Positions 8,047 to 16,525 of a stretch of DNA of 64,000 nt are shown here, piece by piece. The notes beneath the pieces are model-generated. The model saw only the letters and a program-made list of their open reading frames with translations, was not told where the DNA came from and searched no databases. The position numbers and the translations under genes are program-made. The first letter of the stretch is position 1. The number at the start of each line of letters is the position of its first letter. Origin of the DNA: an uncultured Clostridia bacterium (GTDB lineage Bacteria; Bacillota; Clostridia; UBA1381); NCBI GenBank assembly GCA_934462715.1, contig CAKSIJ010000002.1, positions 1-64,000 on the forward strand, read 5' to 3'.

Positions 8047-11000
8047 CTATGCCTTTTTCTTTTTGTTTTTTCTGCGTTTTATCAGAATAAATCCGCCTGC
8101 TGTAACAAGTAACAAGACAACGGCAATAAGAATTACCCACAGAACAATTGATTTACTCTTTGTAAATTGCATACAAACCGTATTCTGAGTTCCGGTCACG
8201 TCAAGAAGCACATATCTGCCCCTTTTTGAAACCGGCACTTTCTGCCAGCTTCCATCCTTTAAAACCCAAGCGTTTACATGACTTTTATCCTCATTTAGAA
8301 GTCTGATTCTTACATTGTCGCTGTCGGCTATATCGGTATTATCTATCGAAACATCATAAACAACCATATTTCCGATTGCCTTATCGGGAGGCGTCTCCGT
8401 ACTCGGAGTCACGTGCATTTTTGCCTTTTCGTCAAATTCACCCTCTGCAAGTCCCAACGCAAGCTTACCTACATTATTTTTTTCCTCGCTTGAAAGTATT
8501 GTTATATTCTGATGATATTCGCAGTTTAATTCTATATCCTGCGTAACCGTTTCAAGCGGTGTTTTCTCCCACACACCGTAATAACCTTTTTTCTCCGGCG
8601 GCTCGGGATATTTTATTCTGTCGGTGGATTCTCCGTATTTAAGCTCCTGAACCGACACCACCTCATCGTCCGCCATAAAATAAACCGAAAAGCTTATAAA
8701 CTTCGCCGGCACACCCGAAACAGCCGTCATCTGCTCGTATGTCACAGGCTCGGCTCTGCCGCTGTAGCTTATCGAATCCACAGCACCGATTCCGTTATCA
8801 ACGTACAGATTATATTTAAAGCTGTCCAGATTTTCATTTGTTCCGCAAACCGCTCCGATATTTTCGTCACCGCGTACTGCCGAAATCGAGCAGCTTGATG
8901 TAAGTCCGCTTGCCTTTCCGGCTATACCTCCGACATATCTTTTTCCGGCAACCTCAGATTTTGAATAGCTTTTTCTTATATTGCTTCCGCTTTTTCCGGC
9001 TATACCTCCGACATAATTACCCGAGGTACTCTCTGTATTACCGTAGTTTTCACAGCAGTACACCGTTCCGATTTCTGCAAGCCCCACAACTCCGCCTACG
9101 CTGTCCTTCTTGCCCGTAATCTTGCCCTCGTTTACGCAAGACTGAAGCACTGCCTTAAGCTGATAGGTAAAATTTAGTGTATCCGGTTTGGAGATTTCGT
9201 CCTCGGGATCTGCGGTATATTCTATCGCCATAGAACCGGCAATACCTCCGCAGTTACGGTCTGCTTCGATTTTTCCGTAATTTCTGCTGTCGCTGATTTT
9301 TCCCTGCTTTGTTTTCGTGATATTTTCATCAGACACATCAAGGAATATATCGGACAGGCTCTTTCCCGAATTATTAATATCGTCAACCGAATCCGCCATC
9401 AGATTCATGACCGTTTCAAGCTGGTCGCTTATGTCGGTCAGATCGTTTGACACAGAATCGGTTTTATCGTCAATACTGTTTCTCAGTTTCTTTATTTCAT
9501 CGGATATTCCCGAAACAGAATCAAAAAGACCGTCGCTTGCATTTCTGAAATCGTCGCTTATTTCGGTAAATTTCGGTGTTTCCTCATTCGACAGATCATC
9601 AACAATCTGACGTAAATCCTTGAATGAGTCATTTATATCGTCAACCGCATACGATAAAAATTTCAAAGAATCGCTTAATTCGTTCTTCGCCTCTTTCAGC
9701 TGTCCTGAGGTATCATCGGCAAAATCGGCAAGCTTATCCGCCAAATCGACAGCCGCACTTCCCAGATTTCCCATACCCTCTGCAAGATAATACAATGCGT
9801 CATTCAAATATTCAATCGCGCGCTTAATATTGGTTGCGGCAGATTTAAACTCCGAAAAATCTATCTCGGCATTGTTTTTCAGCCAGCTTACGCTTTCGGC
9901 TATTGTTTTTAAAGCTGTAATCCGCTTATTAAGGCTTTCCTTGATTATTTGCAGCTGATCGAGAATTTTTTGCGTATCTCCCCCGGTGCTGTCGAACAGC
10001 TCCTTTTTGTTTAACAGAATATTTTCTATTTCTTCAACTGCCTTGTTTGCGTCCTGCTTTGCGGAGATCAGCTCATATATTGCATTTTCAAGATTACTGA
10101 TTGCATTTTCTTTGCCGTTGTAGTCTTTAAATCTTATTGCGTCATCAAGATCATCAAGTGCCTTGTCAACCCTCTTCCCTGCTGCCGACGCTCTGTTTGC
10201 TGCCTTTGAAAGCTCATCGACCGCATCGGAAATTCTGTCAAGCTCATCGTCAATCTCAGGAATGTTAATATCTATTTTATCAAGTGCGTCAACCGCTTTT
10301 CCCAGAGCGTCCGAAGCGTCATCGCAGCCGTCGCTCAGTTTTTTGAGAGGATCGGACATCTTATCTATCGTATTTGAGAGTATGGCTGCCTGTGCGTTTA
10401 TTTCCTTGATATTATCGTCTATAAAGTCCGAGCCTGTATCAATCATGGTTTTTGCGCTATCCTTGGCGTCGGAGGTGTAATCGGATATATTGTCGAGATA
10501 CCGTCTGCTGCTGTCGCTGATTTTTCCGTTTCTGACAAAATCGTTCACCATGCTGTGCAGCTTATCAAGCTCATCTCTTATATCATCAAGCCTGTTTTCA
10601 GACGTTTTGAGAATTGTGTACGGCTCTGCCTGACCGACTATTCCTCCTACGTCCTTTCTTCCCTGAATAAAGCCGTAGTTCTCGCACCCGAGCATATATC
10701 CCGACTGTCTGCCGGCAATTCCGCCGATATTGTAACCGATATGCTGATACCCCACATTTCCTTTGTTGACACAGCCCTTTACCGTTCCGGTTGTGTATCC
10801 GGTTATTCCTCCGGTATCGCTGTTTCCGAGAACGCTCTCGTCCTTATTTTCTTCTGTTGCGTTTTTATAGGTTTCAATAATCGCACCCGCGTCTGCACTC
10901 AATTCGGATATATCGTTTTTCTTTTCAACATATTCGGTGTTTACGTTTGCGTTGTTTTCACAGTTTGTAATCAAACCGTCATTTTTACCGGCTATGCCTC

Positions 11001-11544
11001 CGGTAGTGTTTTCTCCGCTTATATATCCGTAGGAAAAACAGGAATTTATTTCACCGCCGGAGGTGTTGTTTCCGGCAATTCCTCCGACAACATTTTCTCC
11101 CTTTACCGTTCCCGAAAAGCTTGAAAGCTCAATAATACCGGAATTTTCTCCGACAATTCCTCCGAGATAGCTTTTGGAGCCCGATGGAGTAATTCCGCCC
11201 TTAACGTTAAGATTTGTAATTTTACCTCCGCTTTGCAGATAGCGGAACAAGCCGTAATAAGAGCCGTTTTTGCTCATGGTGAATCCCGAAATTGTATAAC
11301 CGTTTCCGTTAAAGGTTCCGCCGAACGTCGGGACAGGATTATAATCGGCGTCCGAAAGTGCTATGTCGCAGGTAAGATTTACCGTTTTGCCCTGCGACCA
11401 CGAATCAAGAGTACATTTTTTTGAAAATTCAATAAAATCCTCCTTGCTTGAAATCGTAATCACGTTTTCCTCGGCATATGCCGGCGGAAGCAGAGTTAAA
11501 AGCATCACAATCGCCGCAATTGCGGACAGTATTCTATTCTTCAT
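8047..11544 (-). CDS. Secreted GLUG-repeat / coiled-coil protein with C-terminal membrane anchor
   Basis: About 1165 residues. A signal peptide (MKNRILSAIAAIVMLLTLLP, cut near AYA) is followed by a beta-rich region with six GLUG-type motifs (GGIVGENSG, GGIAGNNTSG, GGIAGKNDG, GGITGYTTG, GGIAGRQSG, GGIVGQAEP). A roughly 420-residue Asp/Leu/Ser-rich predicted coiled coil comes next, then four more GLUG motifs (GGIAGSMAI, GGVVGLAEI, GGIAGKSGS, GGIAGKASG), a small repeat-like beta domain, one membrane span (IVLWVILIAVVLLLVTAGGF) and a basic tail. It should be anchored outside the membrane. It is coupled to the MMPL exporter gene, overlapping it by 11 bases with its GGAGG inside the exporter's last codons. 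An extracytoplasmic partner or adaptor of the exporter is inferred; adhesion is the alternative. The ATG at 11544 fits the RBS better than the GTG at 11553. Confidence 0.8.
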   Translation of the reverse strand: MKNRILSAIAAIVMLLTLLPPAYAEENVITISSKEDFIEFSKKCTLDSWSQGKTVNLTCDIALSDADYNPVPTFGGTFNGNGYTISGFTMSKNGSYYGLFRYLQSGGKITNLNVKGGITPSGSKSYLGGIVGENSGIIELSSFSGTVKGENVVGGIAGNNTSGGEINSCFSYGYISGENTTGGIAGKNDGLITNCENNANVNTEYVEKKNDISELSADAGAIIETYKNATEENKDESVLGNSDTGGITGYTTGTVKGCVNKGNVGYQHIGYNIGGIAGRQSGYMLGCENYGFIQGRKDVGGIVGQAEPYTILKTSENRLDDIRDELDKLHSMVNDFVRNGKISDSSRRYLDNISDYTSDAKDSAKTMIDTGSDFIDDNIKEINAQAAILSNTIDKMSDPLKKLSDGCDDASDALGKAVDALDKIDINIPEIDDELDRISDAVDELSKAANRASAAGKRVDKALDDLDDAIRFKDYNGKENAISNLENAIYELISAKQDANKAVEEIENILLNKKELFDSTGGDTQKILDQLQIIKESLNKRITALKTIAESVSWLKNNAEIDFSEFKSAATNIKRAIEYLNDALYYLAEGMGNLGSAAVDLADKLADFADDTSGQLKEAKNELSDSLKFLSYAVDDINDSFKDLRQIVDDLSNEETPKFTEISDDFRNASDGLFDSVSGISDEIKKLRNSIDDKTDSVSNDLTDISDQLETVMNLMADSVDDINNSGKSLSDIFLDVSDENITKTKQGKISDSRNYGKIEADRNCGGIAGSMAIEYTADPEDEISKPDTLNFTYQLKAVLQSCVNEGKITGKKDSVGGVVGLAEIGTVYCCENYGNTESTSGNYVGGIAGKSGSNIRKSYSKSEVAGKRYVGGIAGKASGLTSSCSISAVRGDENIGAVCGTNENLDSFKYNLYVDNGIGAVDSISYSGRAEPVTYEQMTAVSGVPAKFISFSVYFMADDEVVSVQELKYGESTDRIKYPEPPEKKGYYGVWEKTPLETVTQDIELNCEYHQNITILSSEEKNNVGKLALGLAEGEFDEKAKMHVTPSTETPPDKAIGNMVVYDVSIDNTDIADSDNVRIRLLNEDKSHVNAWVLKDGSWQKVPVSKRGRYVLLDVTGTQNTVCMQFTKSKSIVLWVILIAVVLLLVTAGGFILIKRRKNKKKKA

Positions 11545-13855
11545 TTTCCGCACCTCCGTTTTTGATATGCTCCCTTAAATCCTTTCTGATGTCTTTAATG
11601 TTAAATGAAGTTTTTTCAATTATGAAATCACCCAGAACAAGCAGCTGCGGCAGAATACCCATAACAAGAAGTATCGAGATAAGCGTTCCTCTGCCCAGGC
11701 AGATACCGATTGAGGAGATGGCTGCGTCCGAGGATAGCAGACCTATCGCAAAGCCTGCGGCGGCAAGTATCGAACCCGATGTGAATATAGTTGGGAATGC
11801 AAGATTAAGCGACTGCTTGATTGCGTCATACTTATTCATTTCACGCCGCAGCTCGGTATATCTGTTTGTTATAACTATCGCATAGTCGATATTCGCGCCC
11901 ATCTGTATTGAGCTTACAACGAGATAACTCATAAAGAACAGAGGTTTATTCTGTATTGTCGGGAACGAGAAGTTTATCCATACGCTGCCCTGTATTACAA
12001 GAATAAGTATAAGCGGTATTCCTGCCGACTGGAATGTGAAGAACAGGACAATCAGCACGAACAGTATTGAAAGTATGCTTATCATCAGATTATCTGTTCC
12101 GAACGTTGACGACAGATCATAGTCGCTCGTTGAATTTCCGGCAAGCAGTACGTCATCGCCGTAGTATTTTTTTGCCGTATCTCTTACAACCGACAAAAAT
12201 TCAAAGGTTTCCTCGCTTTCCTCCGGAATATTCAGATTCAAAACAAGTCTTGTATGATTATCGCTTTTAAGCTGTTTTTTACCGTCTGTCAGCTCATCGT
12301 GAAGCTCGTCGAGCTTATCCCTCAATTCGCCGTCAAGGTTGACGTATCCGTCCTCCGACATATCATATACGAAATCAAAAAGGTCGATAAGCGCAATCTT
12401 GTAATCGTCTATTCCTCCAATTATTTTTCCGTAATCCTCATGATCTGCGGCATATGCGGCATATATCACCCTCACAAGCTCGATGTCTATATCTGTAAGC
12501 TCCGAGAACTGCCGTGCGGTTATCATATCTCCGACAGAATAACCGTCGGTTGCCTCGACAGAAGCAAGAGCGGTAACGGTGTCTATTTCCGGCATAGCCG
12601 TCAGTTCGTCTTTGAGCTGCTGCTCCTTTTCATAATTGCCCGACGGCACCATAACCGCCAGAACATTATCCGTACTAAAGGTATTTTTTATCATGTCCTG
12701 TGCAATCTGAGATTCGTTTTTCGTAATTGTCGTAAGATTTGTGTAGCTGTACGCATAGGGACAATGATTTGAAAAATAAAATCCGGCTAATGTAAGCGCT
12801 GCAAAAATCCATGGAGTAATATATCTGACCTTAACAACCGCATTGCTCCATGCGTCGATTTTGGGCACAAAGCTTTTGTGATGCGTTTTGTCTATAAGGC
12901 TCGAAAAAGACATCAGAAGCCCCGGCATCAGAGTAAACACCGTAAGAATACTGATTATTATCGCCTTGATAAGGACAATCGCCATATCAAAGCCTATTTT
13001 AAACTGCATAAAGCCCATAGCCGCAAGACCCGAGAGTGTTGTAAGACAGCTTCCCGATATTTCCGGAATCGCCTTGCACAAGGCTTCGATAACGGATTCT
13101 CTTGCATCCTTTGTCTGTCTTTCCTCCGTATATCTGTGGCAAAGAATAATCGCATAGTCGATAGCAAGCGCAAGCTGAAGCACTATCGCTATGGAGTTTG
13201 AAATAAAGGAAATTGTACCGAACATATAATTCGTGCCTTTATTCAGAATCGCTGCCGCACCAAACGTCATGATAAGTACGGGGACTTCCATATAGGTTCT
13301 CGATGACAACAGCAGAACAGACAGAATTATCACGCAGGCAATCAGCATTACTATATTCATTTCCTTTGCAATTCTGTCCGCCTTTGAGTTTCCGAGTTCT
13401 GCCGAAACGTATAGATCGTAATCGCCCAGCCGCTCCTCTATCGCATTGAGAGTTTTTTCACTGATTTCATCATCGGCTGTTCCGTCAAAAGTAACTGAAT
13501 AAAGTGCCGAAGCATTTACATAATGCTTTGTCGTATCGTCAAATTCAACGCTTTTGACGCCGTCCATACCCTCGATTTCTTCACACATTCTTTCTGCGTC
13601 GGCATAGGATATATTGTCCACCATAACCTGTGCCGTAGCATAGGTTATGAACTCATCGTTCATCAGTGTCAGACCTTTTCTTGTTTCGGTTTCCTCCGAA
13701 AGATAATCGGTAATATCGTTGTTTACCGATACCCAGCCTGCCGAAAAAATGCTGAATATTATAAGCAGTATGTATATAAGATAAAAGCCCTTGCGCTTAT
13801 CTACAATAAATCCCGCAACTCTCTTTAACGGAGAATTCTTTTTATGATGCTCCAT
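11534..13855 (-). CDS. RND-superfamily MMPL exporter
   Basis: About 773 residues with two homologous halves, each an N-terminal membrane span, a large extracytoplasmic loop and a cluster of spans. The conserved membrane aspartates of the family are in LALAIDYAIILCHRYTEER and MGANIDYAIVITNRYTEL. These transporters use the proton gradient to move lipids, siderophores or hydrophobic compounds; the substrate here is unknown. The ATG at 13855 follows AAAGGAATGG at good spacing; an in-frame ATG upstream (13930) would add 25 unlikely residues. It is the first gene of a two-gene unit with the GLUG/coiled-coil gene, under the promoter/operator at 13958-13995. Confidence 0.9.
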   Translation of the reverse strand: MEHHKKNSPLKRVAGFIVDKRKGFYLIYILLIIFSIFSAGWVSVNNDITDYLSEETETRKGLTLMNDEFITYATAQVMVDNISYADAERMCEEIEGMDGVKSVEFDDTTKHYVNASALYSVTFDGTADDEISEKTLNAIEERLGDYDLYVSAELGNSKADRIAKEMNIVMLIACVIILSVLLLSSRTYMEVPVLIMTFGAAAILNKGTNYMFGTISFISNSIAIVLQLALAIDYAIILCHRYTEERQTKDARESVIEALCKAIPEISGSCLTTLSGLAAMGFMQFKIGFDMAIVLIKAIIISILTVFTLMPGLLMSFSSLIDKTHHKSFVPKIDAWSNAVVKVRYITPWIFAALTLAGFYFSNHCPYAYSYTNLTTITKNESQIAQDMIKNTFSTDNVLAVMVPSGNYEKEQQLKDELTAMPEIDTVTALASVEATDGYSVGDMITARQFSELTDIDIELVRVIYAAYAADHEDYGKIIGGIDDYKIALIDLFDFVYDMSEDGYVNLDGELRDKLDELHDELTDGKKQLKSDNHTRLVLNLNIPEESEETFEFLSVVRDTAKKYYGDDVLLAGNSTSDYDLSSTFGTDNLMISILSILFVLIVLFFTFQSAGIPLILILVIQGSVWINFSFPTIQNKPLFFMSYLVVSSIQMGANIDYAIVITNRYTELRREMNKYDAIKQSLNLAFPTIFTSGSILAAAGFAIGLLSSDAAISSIGICLGRGTLISILLVMGILPQLLVLGDFIIEKTSFNIKDIRKDLREHIKNGGAENEE

Positions 13856-13957
13856 TGCATTACCATTCCTTTCCGCAAAATATAATATGCAAGCAAACAA
13901 AAAATAATGTTTGTTAATTGTCAAAGTCACAAACAGCAGTACTGTTACTCAACTTAT

Positions 13958-13995
13958 GTTGATTATATTATATCAACTTTTCGTTTATATTGCAA
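13958..13995 (-). promoter_or_regulatory. MMPL-operon promoter with overlapping inverted repeat
   Basis: Minus strand TTGCAA (13995-13990), 17-base spacer, TATAAT (13972-13967). An inverted repeat GTTGAT-N8-ATCAAC (13958-13977) covers the -10 box, the position expected for a repressor site. No regulator gene is adjacent. Confidence 0.65.
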
Positions 13996-14078
13996 TAATC
14001 AAAGAAATACTAATTGAGCATTATTAGACATTTGTGCGCAAAATGTTGAAAATTATTTATTTTTTACGTTTTGTATAA

Positions 14079-14127
14079 AAACAATAGGTAATCCGAAGCC
14101 TTTTTGCACTCAAATTACCTATTGTTA
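14079..14127 (-). terminator. Terminator of the alpha-glucan operon
   Basis: Arms AACAATAGGTAAT / ATTACCTATTGTT, followed by TTTTTATAC on the minus strand, about 30 bases after the malQ stop. Confidence 0.85.
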
Positions 14128-14159
14128 TATCTCATATATTTATAATCTGCGTCAAAAAT

Positions 14160-15662
14160 TTATTTTTTGACGCCCATTCTTGAATATCTCATTGTCATAA
14201 TCCCGATTCTCTCAGACAGCTCATCGCTCATCTGTTCGGCTGTCATTCTCCATTTCCAGTTATTTCCGATTGTGGACGGTGTATTTATCCTTGCTTCATC
14301 TCCCAATCCGAGCCAATCCTGCATCGGTATTATACAGGTATCGGCAGGACTTTGAAGCGCAAGGGCGATAAGCGAATCGGGAATTTTATCGTCCGGTGTA
14401 TAATAGTCATACAGATAATTTCTGACAGCAAGCTTTTCATCACCCGGCAATTCGGCAAACCAGCTTTTAAGCGTTTGGTTATCGTGCGTGCCTGTGTATA
14501 CCACGCAGTTATTAGGATAGTTGTGCGGAAGATAATCGTTTGCCGAGCCGGTATCTCTCGAATCAAAAGCAAATTCAAGCACCTTTATACCGCAGAAGCC
14601 GCTGTTGCGCACAAGCTTTCTTACACTGTCGGTTATATAACCCAGATCCTCGGCAATTACGTTTTTCTTTCCGAGAACTCTTTCCGCGGCTCTGAACAAT
14701 TCTATTCCGGGACCTTTTCTCCATTCTCCCTCAACCGCATTTTTACTTCCGTATTTTACCGAATAATACTCGTCAAAGCCGCGGAAATGGTCTATTCTCA
14801 GAACATCGTACATAGAAAAACTGTGTTCAAGCCTTTTTATCCACCAATTAAAGCGTTCGGCTTGATTTTTTGTCCAGTCATAAAGCGGATTTCCCCAAAG
14901 CTGACCTTCCTCGGAAAATCCGTCGGGCGGACAGCCGGCAACAAACAGCGGACGTTTATCCTTGTCAAGCTGAAACAGCTCCGGATTCGCCCAGACATCT
15001 GCACTGTCGGCGGCGGTATATATTGGTATATCCCCTATTATCCTCACGCCGTTTTCATTTGCATATTCTTTAAGCTTATTCCATTGCTCAAAGAATTTAT
15101 ACTGAATAAACTTACAGAAACCGATTTCGTCCTTTAAATCCCTTTTCGCACTTTCCACAGCCTGCTTTTCTCCAAGCTTATACTCTCTCTGCCATTCGGA
15201 AAAGGGTTTTTGACCGAAGCTTTCTTTTAATGCTGTGTAAAGCGAATAATCTTCAAGCCAGTAAACATTTTTACGGCAAAAAATTTTAAAATCGTCATTA
15301 TAGTTTATATTGCTTCTCTCATATGCCATTCTCAACAGAGGGTATCTGTTTTTATACTGTTTTTCGTAATCGACATATTCGGTATCGTTGTCAAGCTCCG
15401 ACGCTTCACATTCACCATAAGTTAAAAGACCCTCTTTCACAAACTCCTCAAGACTTACAAAATAAGGATTTCCGGCAAAGCTTGAAAACGACTGATAGGG
15501 CGAATCGCCGTATCCTGTCTGACCCAAAGGCAGAACCTGCCAGAAGCCTTGCTTTGCCTCCCTCAAAAAATCAATAAATCTGTATGCACTCTCCGAAAAA
15601 CAACCGATTCCGTATTTTGACGGAAGCGAGGTTATCGGCAGAAGTATTCCGGCAGCTCTCAT
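14160..15662 (-). CDS. malQ: 4-alpha-glucanotransferase (amylomaltase, GH77)
   Basis: Transfers alpha-1,4-glucan segments between maltodextrins and releases glucose; cytoplasmic. At 500 residues it is the compact bacterial amylomaltase. It begins MRAAGILLPITSLPSKYGIG, the family N-terminus. The GH77 catalytic regions are visible: the nucleophile Asp in VLRIDHFRGFDEYY, the Glu in NVIAEDLGYITDSV and the transition-state Asp in YTGTHDNQTLKSW. It is the last gene of the glgP-PTS-EEP-malQ operon, so disproportionated chains can be phosphorolysed by GlgP. The start follows AGGGGAACAGG. Confidence 0.97.
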   Translation of the reverse strand: MRAAGILLPITSLPSKYGIGCFSESAYRFIDFLREAKQGFWQVLPLGQTGYGDSPYQSFSSFAGNPYFVSLEEFVKEGLLTYGECEASELDNDTEYVDYEKQYKNRYPLLRMAYERSNINYNDDFKIFCRKNVYWLEDYSLYTALKESFGQKPFSEWQREYKLGEKQAVESAKRDLKDEIGFCKFIQYKFFEQWNKLKEYANENGVRIIGDIPIYTAADSADVWANPELFQLDKDKRPLFVAGCPPDGFSEEGQLWGNPLYDWTKNQAERFNWWIKRLEHSFSMYDVLRIDHFRGFDEYYSVKYGSKNAVEGEWRKGPGIELFRAAERVLGKKNVIAEDLGYITDSVRKLVRNSGFCGIKVLEFAFDSRDTGSANDYLPHNYPNNCVVYTGTHDNQTLKSWFAELPGDEKLAVRNYLYDYYTPDDKIPDSLIALALQSPADTCIIPMQDWLGLGDEARINTPSTIGNNWKWRMTAEQMSDELSERIGIMTMRYSRMGVKK

Positions 15663-15724
15663 TCCTGTTCCCCTTTCAGATTTTATTCAAATCATGCAAT
15701 TGTTTTCCTTTAATGTCACCAAAT

Positions 15725-16525
15725 TCAAAACGTTATTATTATTCCGTTATGGTCGGAGATTTTCGGATAGTTCTTTCCGTCAAAGATCACAAACGAGCTT
15801 TCAATTTCGTTTTTTTCGCTTGTGAAGATATAGTCTATCCTGATTTTGTTTTCCTCCTCGCCGTGCCAGCCGTCTATTTTGGTTGTCGCTGTAAAGCCGT
15901 TATCCTTGTTAGCCGCAAGAAGATAGGTATCGTACCAGCCGTCATTTATGACAGTTGTATACCCCTCATTCTTTTTGTCCGCAGGATTGTTAAAGTCACC
16001 CATAAGCCACGTTTTCCCAAAGCTCTTTACTTCATTTAAAATATTCCATTGCCTGACAAAAGGTTCTTCATCGTCCTCCCACCAACCGGTATGAACGCTG
16101 TAGAACCACTGCGATTTTGTCTTTATTCCGACAGCGGTTCTTTTTTTCCATTCGTTTTTAAGCACTCCGTCCGTAAGAGAAATTTCCTTTATGGCTTCAA
16201 TTGGAGAAAGCGACATAACCGCCGCTCCCTCCTCATAGCCGGGGTATCCGTTTTTTATGCCGCACCAGACAGCATAATAACAAAGTCCGTTTTCCTTTAA
16301 ACGGAGCATAACATTCAATAAATGGTTATCTTTTTTTAAAGGTATATTACCGAGTGTTTCAATATCTCCCAGATCGCCGCAAGGCTCCGATTCAATACTC
16401 TGATTAACCTCCTGCAAGGCGATTATATCGGGTTTTATTTCGCATACCGCTTTTACAAATTCCGAAAGCTTTTTTTCATAATCGGGTTCAAGATGACTGT
16501 GCGTGTTCAATGTTAAAATTTTCAT
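15725..16525 (-). CDS. Endonuclease/exonuclease/phosphatase (EEP) family protein
   Basis: A 266-residue metal-dependent phosphodiesterase/phosphatase fold. The EEP motifs are present: LTLNTHSH at the N-terminus, IIALQEVNQS (metal-binding Glu), GDFNNPADKK, IRIDYIFTS and SDHNGIIITF at the C-terminus (catalytic His). There is no signal peptide. Its ATG overlaps the PTS gene stop by four bases (ATGA), so it is translationally coupled within a sugar operon. The substrate cannot be read from sequence. A phosphorylated sugar or phosphodiester is possible; DNA repair would be odd in this context. Confidence 0.85.
   Translation of the reverse strand: MKILTLNTHSHLEPDYEKKLSEFVKAVCEIKPDIIALQEVNQSIESEPCGDLGDIETLGNIPLKKDNHLLNVMLRLKENGLCYYAVWCGIKNGYPGYEEGAAVMSLSPIEAIKEISLTDGVLKNEWKKRTAVGIKTKSQWFYSVHTGWWEDDEEPFVRQWNILNEVKSFGKTWLMGDFNNPADKKNEGYTTVINDGWYDTYLLAANKDNGFTATTKIDGWHGEEENKIRIDYIFTSEKNEIESSFVIFDGKNYPKISDHNGIIITF

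Noticed and set aside
9317..10480. Plus-strand Ser/Leu-rich frames opposite the coiled-coil region
   Set aside because: Antisense of a strongly biased coiled-coil code gives long open frames by chance; no RBS or promoter supports them.
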